From assembly GCA_013297745.1 (NCBI GenBank), contig JAAFIM010000003.1:1-64000 (forward strand): a stretch of 64,000 nt of DNA, written 5' to 3'. Origin of the DNA: Chitinophagales bacterium (GTDB lineage Bacteria > Bacteroidota > Bacteroidia > Chitinophagales > Saprospiraceae). Positions within the stretch are counted from its first letter, which is position 1. The number at the start of each line of letters is the position of its first letter. This document shows positions 39,571 through 48,183 of the stretch, in pieces. The notes below the pieces were generated by a model. It did not search any database and had not been told where the DNA came from. It saw only the letters and a list, made by a program, of their open reading frames with translations. A program made the position numbers and the translations under genes.

Positions 39571-40098
39571 ATGGAAATTTTTTTAAAAAATGAAATAAAT
39601 TTATTGGCAAAAGTTTTTTCGTATAGGGAAGGGGATTTAAATAATAAAATTACAGAACAAACAATTGGCAATTACCCTATTTCAAGCCTAAAGTGTGCTT
39701 ACAGCGATTTTCTTATAACGAATAATATCAGTTTTGAGGAAAGATTATTGATAATTTTAGTTCTTATACCACATATACAACCAGATTATCTACGTAATTT
39801 GTTAAAAAATTTTCAGCCTGCCTCTCAAAATAATTTTATGACAGTATCAGGTGATATTTTTAAAGGACTTTTACCAACTGCTGCTACATTTTGCTATTTA
39901 TTAGCTGGCTCTAATCTTGGACACAGACTATTTTTGATAGAAAGTTTATATTTTAATCATTATTTTTGTCTAAAAAACAAACTTATTGCTCCCATAATGG
40001 TTAAGGAGTTTGAGCCTTTGACCTGTAATCCTTTAATCATCAATAAAGCTTTTTTAATTTTATTACTCACCAATAAAACTTTACAAAATCATGGATAA
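39571..40098 (+). CDS. Protein like the N-terminal domain of contractile-injection-system AAA ATPases
   Basis: 175 residues. The segment SFEERLLIILVLIPHIQPDY, then F-x-GLLPTAATFCYLLAG and HYF matches the pattern I know from the N-terminal region of Afp15/Pvc15-like ATPases of Bacteroidota eCIS loci (ERxxLLLALAPHxxP, GxLPTxETxLFLLAG, DHFF). No Walker motifs follow: the ATPase domain is missing. The 3' end overlaps the next gene by 8 bp (40091-40098), so the two are translationally coupled. It may be a stand-alone adaptor or a truncated relic. No other eCIS gene is in the window. The link is by remembered motif, not by alignment. Confidence 0.5.
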   Translation: MEIFLKNEINLLAKVFSYREGDLNNKITEQTIGNYPISSLKCAYSDFLITNNISFEERLLIILVLIPHIQPDYLRNLLKNFQPASQNNFMTVSGDIFKGLLPTAATFCYLLAGSNLGHRLFLIESLYFNHYFCLKNKLIAPIMVKEFEPLTCNPLIINKAFLILLLTNKTLQNHG

Positions 40099-40606
40099 CG
40101 AAACAGAACCGCTACAAGCCGCAGGTGGCGAAAGCGAAGGGCCTACGTTAATGCCAAACATTGAAATTCACCGCAAGCCCATTAAACTATCTGAAGGCGA
40201 TTACGGACACTGGTGGACAAAACTTGGCTCTATTGATGAAAGCTATGGCTGGTGGCCTAAAAAGAAAGTATCCTTTGATGAAAATGGTAAGCCTGTCAAA
40301 GTTACTAAAAAAATTTGGAACACATTAGGAGGTGTAGAAGGTGAACTAAATGGACAAACATCATTTAAAGGAAAACCTACCAAAGACCCTTACCACAATC
40401 TACGAGGAAAAGAAGTATTGGGAGTTCAATACACAGGCAGCGATGAAAAAAGTGAGGCAACCATTATGCAAGAAATGAAACAATTTGCTAATGGCTATAG
40501 TGGTAATTGGCGGTGGACTTTTGGCTTCGGACAAAACTGCCATACTTTCCAAGAAGAAATGTTGGAAAATTCAGACCTTGAAATTGTTAAAGATAAGAAA
40601 AAGTAA
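40091..40606 (+). CDS. Putative toxin/effector domain protein (Cys-His type)
   Basis: 171 residues, no signal peptide. A disordered N-terminus (ETEPLQAAGGESEGP) precedes a compact domain with YGHWWTKLG, ESYGWWPKK, GELNGQTSF, TKDPYHN and the near-terminal GQNCHTFQEEML. Conserved His (GHWW) and Cys (NCHTF) resemble papain-like or LRAT-like catalytic pairs, seen in effector domains of contractile systems. This is inference from motif shape. It overlaps the upstream eCIS-like gene and is followed after 17 bp by a small lipoprotein, the layout of an effector/immunity pair. Confidence 0.5.
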   Translation: MDNETEPLQAAGGESEGPTLMPNIEIHRKPIKLSEGDYGHWWTKLGSIDESYGWWPKKKVSFDENGKPVKVTKKIWNTLGGVEGELNGQTSFKGKPTKDPYHNLRGKEVLGVQYTGSDEKSEATIMQEMKQFANGYSGNWRWTFGFGQNCHTFQEEMLENSDLEIVKDKKK

Positions 40607-40623
40607 AAATTGGATAGTTTTTT

Positions 40624-41022
40624 ATGAAAATAAAACGATTATTGCTAGGTATTGTTTATCTACTAGCTTTGCCCTTTGCTTGTCTAATCAAAAAAAACAA
40701 AACAACTGTGGTACGAAACGGAATTTATTATTTTGAAAGCTGGGCTACTTATCACATCCCATTCAAACCGACAGATGAAATCACTAAAGAGCAAGCGATG
40801 TCCCCTGACAATAAATACGCTTACTATGTTGGTTATTACGAAAAAGGGGTTTTAATGATTTTTGAAAAACACTTCAACAACCTAATTGAATGGCGAGATG
40901 TTTATACATACTGGCCAAACACTAAAATTTTACAAAAGCGCGAAATGTTTCATTTTGAACCCGATGTGTTACCCTACCAAATACAAAATTTTGATGAAAA
41001 AGGCGATATGATAGATAAATAA
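40624..41022 (+). CDS. Small lipoprotein, paralogue of 38570, candidate immunity protein
   Basis: 132 residues; lipoprotein signal LLLGIVYLLALPFAC, then LIKKNKTT. Closely related to the 38570 protein along its length (RNGIYYFESWATY, WRDVYTYWPNTKILQ, KREMFHFEP). It is 17 bp downstream of the toxin-like gene. A periplasm-facing lipoprotein would suit immunity against a toxin that acts outside the cytosol. A convergent terminator separates it from tsf. Confidence 0.6.
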   Translation: MKIKRLLLGIVYLLALPFACLIKKNKTTVVRNGIYYFESWATYHIPFKPTDEITKEQAMSPDNKYAYYVGYYEKGVLMIFEKHFNNLIEWRDVYTYWPNTKILQKREMFHFEPDVLPYQIQNFDEKGDMIDK

Positions 41023-41037
41023 GCGTGTTGCCAAATA

Positions 41038-41073
41038 AAAAAAATCCCGCCTCATTACGAAGCGGGATTTTTA
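41038..41073. terminator. Bidirectional terminator, lipoprotein/tsf
   Basis: Stem AAAAATCCCGC / GCGGGATTTTT around CTCATTACGAA. Confidence 0.9.
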
Positions 41074-41085
41074 ATTTATTGGGAA

Positions 41086-41919
41086 TTAACCCAAAACAAC
41101 GTGTTTGAACGCGGTAACGGTCAAATCTTTATCCAAAGTTTTGATATAATCGCGAACAGTCATTTTGCTGTCTTTTACGTATTCTTGGTTCAACAAAGTT
41201 TTTTCTTTGTAGAAAGCGTTTAATTTACCCATAGCAATTTTTTCCAACATTACTTCAGGTTTGCCCTCGTTGCGAGCTTGTTCTTTACCGATTTCAATCT
41301 CTTTTTCGATAGTAGCGGCATCTACACCATCTTTATCTACAGCTACGGCGTGCATAGCAGCCACTTGCATAGCTACATTTTTGCCTAATTCAGCCAAACC
41401 AGCTACTTGGCGGTTGAAACCTACCAATACACCAGCGCGGAAACCAGCGTGGATATAAGCCACCACTTGTGCAGTTTCCAAACGCTCATAAATAGGCAAT
41501 TCTATTTTTTCAGCGATAACACCAGTTTTTTCAGCCAAACGGCCGCTGATGCTCAAACCATTCAATTCTGTAGCCAAAAGTGCTTCGCGGTCTGCTGGGA
41601 AAGCAGTCAAAGCTACTTGTGCTATGCTTTGTACAAAAGCGATAAAATCTTGGTTTTTAGCCACAAAATCTGTTTCGCAACTTACGCGAACAACGATACC
41701 TTTGGTTGCATCGTCAGACACTAGCGCAACTACTACACCTTCTTTGGCTTCGCGGTCAGCGCGTTTATCAGATATTTTTTGTCCTTTTTTGCGGAGGCTT
41801 TCGATAGCACCATCAAGGTCGCCATTGGATTCTTCCAAGGCTTTTTTACAGTCCATCATACCTGCACCAGTAAGGTCGCGCAATTTTTTTACATCTGCGG
41901 CTGTGAATTTAACTTCCAT
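41086..41919 (-). CDS. tsf: Elongation factor Ts
   Basis: 277 residues, usual length for the phylum. UBA-like N-terminus VKKLRDLTGAGMMDCKKALEESNGD; core signatures RVSCETDFVAKNQDF and the coiled-coil/dimerisation region; ends LLNQEYVKDSKMTVRDYIK. Guanine-nucleotide exchange factor for EF-Tu. 144 bp after rpsB, last gene of the rplM-rpsI-rpsB-tsf operon. Confidence 0.97.
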   Translation of the reverse strand: MEVKFTAADVKKLRDLTGAGMMDCKKALEESNGDLDGAIESLRKKGQKISDKRADREAKEGVVVALVSDDATKGIVVRVSCETDFVAKNQDFIAFVQSIAQVALTAFPADREALLATELNGLSISGRLAEKTGVIAEKIELPIYERLETAQVVAYIHAGFRAGVLVGFNRQVAGLAELGKNVAMQVAAMHAVAVDKDGVDAATIEKEIEIGKEQARNEGKPEVMLEKIAMGKLNAFYKEKTLLNQEYVKDSKMTVRDYIKTLDKDLTVTAFKHVVLG

Positions 41920-42063
41920 TTTGGGTTGTGAAAAGTTTATAAAAAAAAATTAAAAATTGCAAGATAATAAAACAAAATAGCCACGAACTCGCCCAAATTA
42001 ACTCGCCATTTTTTGGTGAAAATTTTGCGTAATTCGTGGCTATTGGATATGAACAGAAAGAAA

Positions 42064-42816
42064 CTATTCAGCAGGTTTTTCGGTAGCTTCTACCGCTACA
42101 GTTTCAGTTGCTGGTTGTTCTTCTTTGTTTTTGCGTTCGTCCAAACCTTCTTTAATAGCAGCAGTCAAATAGTTGATAATCAAGCTAATTGATTTTGATG
42201 CGTCATCGTTGGCGGGGATAGCGAAATCTACCGCACCTGGGTCAGAGTTGGTATCAACGATACCGATAGTTTTAAGTCCCAAACGGCGAGATTCAGCCAA
42301 GGCCAAGTGTTCGTGAGCCACATCTACAGCTATAATCGTATTGGGCAATTTGCTCAATTGAGCCACACCACCAAATACACGTTCCAATTTTTCATATTGG
42401 CGGCTTTGCATCAATCTTTCTTTTTTGGTGATAGTTTCCAAAGAAGTATCAGACAAAAGGCGTTGGATATTTTGCATTTTACGCACAGATTTGCGCAAAG
42501 TGGTGAAGTTGGTCATCATACCACCCAACCAGCGTTCGGTAACATAAGGCATACCTACACTTTTGGCTGCATTGGCGATGATTTCGCGGGATTGTTTTTT
42601 GGTGCCTACAAAAAGGATACGTTTGCCAGCTTTTGCCATACTGCGAAGTGCTTTAGCAGCTTGTTCCAATCCAGTAAGGGTAGCATTAAGGTCAATAACG
42701 TGAATACCGTTGCGTTCAGCGAATATATAAGGACGCATTTTGGGATTCCATTTCTTTTTGAGGTGTCCGAAATGGCAGCCAGCGTCTAAGAGGTCTTTAT
42801 GAGTGAGCGTTTGCAT
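42064..42816 (-). CDS. rpsB: 30S ribosomal protein S2
   Basis: 250 residues. Signatures: LLDAGCHFGHLKKKWNPKM, FVGTKKQSREII, WLGGMMTNF, VDTNSDPGAVDFAIPANDDA. The Glu/Thr/Val-rich C-terminal tail (ATETVAVEATEKPAE) is typical. 33 bp downstream of rpsI. Confidence 0.97.
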   Translation of the reverse strand: MQTLTHKDLLDAGCHFGHLKKKWNPKMRPYIFAERNGIHVIDLNATLTGLEQAAKALRSMAKAGKRILFVGTKKQSREIIANAAKSVGMPYVTERWLGGMMTNFTTLRKSVRKMQNIQRLLSDTSLETITKKERLMQSRQYEKLERVFGGVAQLSKLPNTIIAVDVAHEHLALAESRRLGLKTIGIVDTNSDPGAVDFAIPANDDASKSISLIINYLTAAIKEGLDERKNKEEQPATETVAVEATEKPAE

Positions 42817-42849
42817 AAAAAAAATTTCAAACTTGTTAATGAATAAAGA

Positions 42850-43236
42850 TTAACGTTTGCTGAATTGGAAGCGACGGCGAGCTTTTGGTTGTCCGTATTT
42901 TTTACGTTCAACAGCGCGTGGGTCGCGAGTAAGGAATTTTTTCGCTTTCAATGGAGAGCGGAATTCAGCGTTAATTTCGGTCAAAGCGCGAGAAATACCC
43001 AAACGTACAGCTTCGGCTTGCCCTTTGATACCACCACCTACAACATTTACATTAACGTCATAGATATTTTGTACTTGTACTTCTGTAAGCGCTTCACGCA
43101 CTTTTATTTGTACGTGTTCAACACTGAAATAAGATTTATAATCGCGTCCATTAACGGTAATGTTACCGCTACCGGGTTTGATGTACACGCGGGCTACGGC
43201 TTCTTTGCGGCGGCCTGTGGCGTTTATCATTTCCAT
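42850..43236 (-). CDS. rpsI: 30S ribosomal protein S9
   Basis: 128 residues. TGRRKEAVARVYIKPG, GGGIKGQAEAVRLGISRAL and the invariant basic C-terminus KARRRFQFSKR that reaches the decoding site. 11 bp after rplM. Confidence 0.97.
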   Translation of the reverse strand: MEMINATGRRKEAVARVYIKPGSGNITVNGRDYKSYFSVEHVQIKVREALTEVQVQNIYDVNVNVVGGGIKGQAEAVRLGISRALTEINAEFRSPLKAKKFLTRDPRAVERKKYGQPKARRRFQFSKR

Positions 43237-43247
43237 AATTTATTGAA

Positions 43248-43703
43248 TTAGAATTTTGAGGGTTCAAGAACTTCTGGTAGTTGCGCTTGGTGAGGGTGTT
43301 TATTGCCCACATAAACGTGCAACTTGCGGTACATATCGCCAGCCAAAATAGTTTTGGGCAACATACCTTTTACCGCTGTTTCGATAATATACTCAGGATG
43401 AGGGCTTTGCAAAACCTCTTGAGGGCTGCGCAAACGCTGACCACCAGGATAATGAGAGTGCGTTACGTATTGTTTTTTCTGCATTTTGCGTCCTGTAAAA
43501 CGAACTTTCTCTGCATTCAATACAATCACATGGTCGCCACAATCTACGTGAGGTGTGTAGCTTGTTTTGTGCTTGCCACGCAATATATGCGCGATACGAG
43601 AGCAAAGACGGCCTACAGTCTGCCCCTGTGCATCTACCACAAACCATTTGGCAACTACTTCTGCTGGTTTGGCTGATTTGGTTTTATAACTTAAAGTATC
43701 CAC
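43248..43703 (-). CDS. rplM: 50S ribosomal protein L13
   Basis: Signatures WFVVDAQGQTVGRLCSRIA, LRGKHKTSYTPHVDCGDHV, VTHSHYPGG, VKGMLPKT and YVGNKHPHQAQ. I place the start at GTG 43703 (VDTLSYKTKSAK), giving 151 residues and the usual Bacteroidota N-terminus MDTLSYKT. The ATG at 43772 would add 23 residues absent from the family and lies almost at the expected transcription start. First gene of the operon. Confidence 0.94.
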   Translation of the reverse strand: MDTLSYKTKSAKPAEVVAKWFVVDAQGQTVGRLCSRIAHILRGKHKTSYTPHVDCGDHVIVLNAEKVRFTGRKMQKKQYVTHSHYPGGQRLRSPQEVLQSPHPEYIIETAVKGMLPKTILAGDMYRKLHVYVGNKHPHQAQLPEVLEPSKF

Positions 43704-43782
43704 AAAAAATGTTTTTATAAATTTTTGACTAAAATAAACTTGCTCTGATAGAAAAGGGGCACTTCTTTTCACAAAGCGGCTG

Positions 43783-43813
43783 CAAAGGTATAGCCTTTTT
43801 TTATTTCACCAAA
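43783..43813 (-). promoter_or_regulatory. Promoter of the rplM operon
   Basis: Minus strand: TTTG (43813-43810), 19-bp spacer, TACCTTTG (43790-43783). The expected RNA start lies near 43776, leaving a leader of about 70 nt before the GTG start. The remainder of the 43704-44108 gap is AT-rich, with a TATATTTG (44034-44041) ahead of the DUF1015 gene. Confidence 0.85.
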
Positions 43814-44108
43814 CTTTTTTGCAAAAAAAATTCACTGACCATTCATAACTAACTGATAATCAATAAAAAAATTTTCATATTTTTTTACCGTTTTATAAAA
43901 ACGGGGGTTTTAATTTAAAAAAATCATTCAACAACCCAAAACAGACAAACGATTATGAATCAACCCCAAGTATATAAAAGGCTTTTTTTAAAGCCAAAAA
44001 ATTGCTGCAAAGAAAATAAACAGTATATTTGCGCCCAAATCAACCGTTTTATCAAAAAATCAATCTTTCTAAGCAAAAAATCAACTATCTTATCAAAATT
44101 TTATCGTT

Positions 44109-45233
44109 ATGGCAAATATCTCCCCTTTACGCGCTTTGGTACCAGCAATTTCACAAATAGAAAATCCCTTTGAGTTTTTCTCGGCTGCCAAAAAGAAATT
44201 TAACCAATATCTAGAAGCTGGTTTTTATGCCCAAACAGGTACAAATGCTTTTTATATTTGCAGAATACAGCGCGAACACCGCAGCCACACAGGGATTATA
44301 GCCCGCGCCGCCATACAAGACTATATACAAGGCACGGTCAAAAAGCACGAAAATACTATAGCAGCCAAAGAAGATAAAATGTTGGGACTTTTTCAGGAAA
44401 TAAAAGCTATGGTAAAACCCATTTTACTGACTTATCCCAACGCTTGGGAAATAGACGCTTTTGTCAACAGAATCACCATCTACACAGCCCCAAGTTTTGA
44501 GGTGCCTTTTGGGTATGAAACGCATACTTTTTGGGAAATTAACGACGAAGAACAAATGCAACAATTGTCTTTGTTGTTCCAAAATCGTATTCCTACCACC
44601 TTTATCTGCGATGGACACCACCGCGCCGCCAGCAGCGAGCGTTTGTACGAAGAGATGCGCGCCCAAAACCCCCAACATACGGGAAAAGAAGCTTATAATT
44701 ATTTTTTGGCCGCCTATTTCCCCATTTCGGAGATAGAAGTGCATAATTTCAACCGTTGGGTGGTAGATTTAAAAATGGATACAAACACTTTTTTAGCCCG
44801 ACTTGGTAATATATTCAATATAGAAAAAAGAGAGTTGCAATGTTCGCCCCAACACCAACACCAAATCGCTATGTATTACCAAAAAAGCTGGTATTTACTA
44901 TCTTTCAAAGACCAAACCGCACTTTCTCCCAAACGAATGTCTATTAAAGACCGCTTGGATGTAGAGTTGCTGAATAAAATGGTTTTCCAAAACATTCTCG
45001 ATATAACCGATGTGCGCACTGATGCCAACGTCCAATATGTAGAAGGGATACAAGGTGCGGCAGCTTTGGCGGCAGAAGTGCTGAAAAATGATAATAGCGC
45101 AGGGTTTTTGATGTATCCAGTAGCTTTGGAAGACTTAATCGCTATAGCCAACGCCGACGATACGATGCCGCCCAAATCTACTTGGATAGAACCGCGTATG
45201 CGCAATGGTATGTTGGTACAAAGTTACGAGTAA
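44109..45233 (+). CDS. DUF1015 family protein
   Basis: 374 residues, cytosolic. Hallmarks: NISPLRALVPA, FEFFSAAKKKFNQYLEAG, YICRIQREHRSHTGIIARA, the FICDGHHRAASSERL motif, YFLAAYFPISEIEVHNFNR and C-terminal MPPKSTWIEPRMRNGM. Annotated elsewhere as DUF1015/SerK-like kinase; the archaeal SerK (ADP-dependent serine kinase) is a distant relative. The role in Bacteroidota is not established. A -7 element TATATTTG lies 68 bp before the start. Confidence 0.88.
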   Translation: MANISPLRALVPAISQIENPFEFFSAAKKKFNQYLEAGFYAQTGTNAFYICRIQREHRSHTGIIARAAIQDYIQGTVKKHENTIAAKEDKMLGLFQEIKAMVKPILLTYPNAWEIDAFVNRITIYTAPSFEVPFGYETHTFWEINDEEQMQQLSLLFQNRIPTTFICDGHHRAASSERLYEEMRAQNPQHTGKEAYNYFLAAYFPISEIEVHNFNRWVVDLKMDTNTFLARLGNIFNIEKRELQCSPQHQHQIAMYYQKSWYLLSFKDQTALSPKRMSIKDRLDVELLNKMVFQNILDITDVRTDANVQYVEGIQGAAALAAEVLKNDNSAGFLMYPVALEDLIAIANADDTMPPKSTWIEPRMRNGMLVQSYE

Positions 45234-45239
45234 TCTATA

Positions 45240-45420
45240 AAGTTGTTTAGTATTTATCAAATCATAAAAAATAGCTCACGGATTTCACGGGTTGAACAGA
45301 TTTTTACGGATTTTTTTTAGCCTTAAAACAAAAAATAAATCTGGTGGTATCTGTTTAAACGAAGTTCCGCGAAGCGCATCCGTAAAATCCGTGAGCAAAA
45401 TTTAATTACTAAACAAGTTC
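45240..45420. mobile_element. REP-A-related element with GTTGTTTAGTA ends
   Basis: Ends AGTTGTTTAGTA (45241-45252) and TACTAAACAAGT (45407-45418), like REP-A. The second inner inverted pair is GCTCACGGATTT / AAATCCGTGAGC. The rest of the gap up to 45550 is AT-rich, with nothing recognisable. Confidence 0.75.
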
Positions 45421-45550
45421 TATGTCAAATTTTAGCTATTCGTTCTTGCTAGATAGCTTTTTTATTAAATTACTGGAACGAACCTCTACTTTTAGCTTTG
45501 ATTTTGTGCTTTCGTTTGTACTTTTATAATCTTTTTAAATCATATTCTAT

Positions 45551-48100
45551 ATGAAGTTTAAATTTATCTACATTTTGGCAATGGCGACTTTCGCCTATTT
45601 AGTATTCAGCAGCCGCAGTGCAGGCCCTGCCAATGCGGGCATTGGTGGCAGAACAGGCGCGCCTTCAGAAGGGTTGTGTTCTAATTGCCACAGCGGAGGC
45701 GCAGCCCCCTCATTATCCATCCAATTATTGGACGGGGGCAATCCTGTAACAAGCTACACAGCAGGACAAAGCTATACCCTAAGGGTTACTGTTGGGGGTG
45801 GCACAAGATACGGTATGCAAGCAGTAGCACTTAACTCCAGCAACACCAACACGGGTACCTTATCCGCTCCAAGTGCCAACGGTAGAATTAGCGCAGCCAG
45901 CGGACGCAGTTATTTGGAACATAATAACACCAGCGTTTCAGGGGTATTTACCGCCACTTGGGTAGCCCCAACAAGCGGCACAGGCAACGTAACCATTTAC
46001 GCGGCTGGATTAAACGCTGACGGAACAGGGGGAACAGGAGGAGACGGCACTTCATCCTCTCAATTAGCGATTACAGAAACAGTTGCCACTTCTATCAACT
46101 ACGCCAACAGTTATTGCGCCAACGCCAGCAACCCCAGCCCCACCCTCACAGGAACTACTGGAGGAGTTTTCAGCTCTACAGCAGGTTTGGTATTTGTTAG
46201 CAATAGCACAGGACAAATCAACCTTTCAGGTTCTACTCCAGGCACTTACACCATAACTTATACTTACAACGGGGGCGCAAACACAACTACAGATATTGTT
46301 ACTGTCACCGCTCAAGATGTGGCTTCTTTTAACTACAGCGCAAGCAGTTATTGCCAAAACGCGGGTACAAACCCCAGCCCAACGCTAACTTCTCCCAATG
46401 GGGGCAGTTTTAGCGCAACTCCTGCGGGTTTATTTTTTGTAAACGCCAATACGGGACAAATCAACCTTTCAGGTTCTACTCCAGGAAATTATACGGTGCG
46501 TTTTGTTAGCGGTGGTGCTTGCCCCACTACAGTTACCCAAAATGTATCCATTACAGCAGCCAATAGTTCGGCTTTTAGCTATAGTGGTAATAGTTTTTGC
46601 GAAGGAAGTTCCAATTCCCTAACGCCCAACATAACGGGAGCGGCAGGGGGAGTATTTTCTGCACAAGCGGGCTTACTTATTAATACCAACACAGGGCAGA
46701 TAAATATCACCAATTCTCTCGCAGGCAGTTACGCGATTACTTACACCAGCCCATCGCCTTGCCCAAGCAGCTCAGTTTTCAACCTATCCATAACTCCCCG
46801 CCCAAGCGCAACCATTAGCTACCCAAGTGCGACCGTTTGCCAAAATGTGGGGCTTATAAGCGTGAATTTGCAGGGAGCAACTGGGGGAACTTATACCGCT
46901 TTAGCGGGTTTGGATATTAACAGCAGCACGGGAACTATCAACGCCAGCAATTCTTTAATCGGTAGTTATGTTGTAAATTATCAAACAGCAGCTTGTGGGG
47001 TACTTGCTAGCACTTCAGTGCAAATTTTAGCAAACGACGCAGCCACGATTTCCTACCCAAGTGCATCTTATTGCCAAAGCCAACCCAATCCCAGCCCAAC
47101 CGTTACAGGTACAGCAGGCGGTAGTTTTAGCAGCGTGCAAAGTGGTATCGTTTTAAACTCCAGCACGGGCGAAATTGACTTAGCGGCTTCATCGTTGGGA
47201 ACTTTTGATATTATTTATACTAGTAATGGCAGTTGTCCCACAGCCGACACCACACAGGTGAGTATTTTAGCCAACGGCAACGCTTCCTTTAATTATGGTA
47301 TGGATACTTTTTGCCAAAATAGCCAAAGTATTATCAGCCCAACTATCACGGGCATAAGCGGGGGAACATTCAACAACAGTACAAATACAAATTTAATCAT
47401 CAACCCCAACACGGGCGAGATTGAAATAAGCAGCAGCCCTGTAGGAACTTATGAAGCAGTTTATGTAGTTGGCGGGGCTTGTCCAGCTACTGATACGGTA
47501 AATTTAACCATTTTAGAAGCGGATACGACTGATTATTTTAATTTTCCTGATACTTTATTGGATTGGTGTAATGATTTTGGATATACCATTAACCTTAGTG
47601 CTAATCTTTTGGAATTAGGTAGCTTTTCTTTGAGAGATTCCATAACAAATTGCTCTATTTGGACAATAGACACGCTCGCAACTATGAATACGCTATATAT
47701 CTTTATCACTTACACCTCCGATTCTTGTAGTATTCCAGAGCGCATTCCAGATACAAATATGCTCTACTTCACGCCAAATACCAATACTGTTTCTTGTCCT
47801 AATATAGATTCAATGATGCTACGATTTGTGTACTGCGAGAACATCAGTAAAACCCTTTTGACCAACTACCAACTTTTCCCCAATCCCGTACAAAACACTG
47901 TCGCTATACAAAACCGCGATTATTTGGGCGAAATGCGGGTGATTTTATACAACGCTTTTGGGCAGGTTGTGGATAGCCGCGATATCAACTTCAACGGGCG
48001 CGCAGATTATGAAATGGGCAACTTCCCCGCGGGTTTATACTGGATAGAAATCCAACAAGCCGACGGCAGAAGAGGCAGTTATAAACTACTGAAAGAATAA
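45551..48100 (+). CDS. Type IX secreted repeat protein with one CXXCH heme motif
   Basis: 849 residues. Signal peptide (IYILAMATFAYLVFSS). Next comes a choice-of-anchor/Reeler-like domain with the c-type heme motif CSNCH (about residue 44) and GTRYGMQAVALNSSNTN. From about 180 to 650 it has about seven tandem repeats of 70-75 residues with the frame YCQ..NPSPT.TG..GG.FS, TGQINLSGSTPG.Y, CP, each with conserved cysteines. The C-terminal 80 residues are a T9SS type A sorting domain (LFPNPVQNTVAIQN, FPAGLYWIEIQ, KLLKE). Surface-exposed or released adhesin-like protein. Confidence 0.85.
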   Translation: MKFKFIYILAMATFAYLVFSSRSAGPANAGIGGRTGAPSEGLCSNCHSGGAAPSLSIQLLDGGNPVTSYTAGQSYTLRVTVGGGTRYGMQAVALNSSNTNTGTLSAPSANGRISAASGRSYLEHNNTSVSGVFTATWVAPTSGTGNVTIYAAGLNADGTGGTGGDGTSSSQLAITETVATSINYANSYCANASNPSPTLTGTTGGVFSSTAGLVFVSNSTGQINLSGSTPGTYTITYTYNGGANTTTDIVTVTAQDVASFNYSASSYCQNAGTNPSPTLTSPNGGSFSATPAGLFFVNANTGQINLSGSTPGNYTVRFVSGGACPTTVTQNVSITAANSSAFSYSGNSFCEGSSNSLTPNITGAAGGVFSAQAGLLINTNTGQINITNSLAGSYAITYTSPSPCPSSSVFNLSITPRPSATISYPSATVCQNVGLISVNLQGATGGTYTALAGLDINSSTGTINASNSLIGSYVVNYQTAACGVLASTSVQILANDAATISYPSASYCQSQPNPSPTVTGTAGGSFSSVQSGIVLNSSTGEIDLAASSLGTFDIIYTSNGSCPTADTTQVSILANGNASFNYGMDTFCQNSQSIISPTITGISGGTFNNSTNTNLIINPNTGEIEISSSPVGTYEAVYVVGGACPATDTVNLTILEADTTDYFNFPDTLLDWCNDFGYTINLSANLLELGSFSLRDSITNCSIWTIDTLATMNTLYIFITYTSDSCSIPERIPDTNMLYFTPNTNTVSCPNIDSMMLRFVYCENISKTLLTNYQLFPNPVQNTVAIQNRDYLGEMRVILYNAFGQVVDSRDINFNGRADYEMGNFPAGLYWIEIQQADGRRGSYKLLKE

Positions 48101-48122
48101 ATGTTATAATCTAACCAAAAAT

Positions 48123-48161
48123 AAAAACCAACCGCTCAATTTAGAACGGTTGGTTTTTTTA
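48123..48161 (+). terminator. Terminator after 45551 gene
   Basis: Stem AAAACCAACCG / CGGTTGGTTTT, T run. Confidence 0.9.
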
Positions 48162-48183
48162 TAGAAAAAGTTAATTATCAACG

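Noticed and set aside
43955-44173. 72-codon frame before the DUF1015 gene
   Set aside because: Overlaps the DUF1015 start out of frame and spans its -7 element; Lys/Phe-rich by composition.
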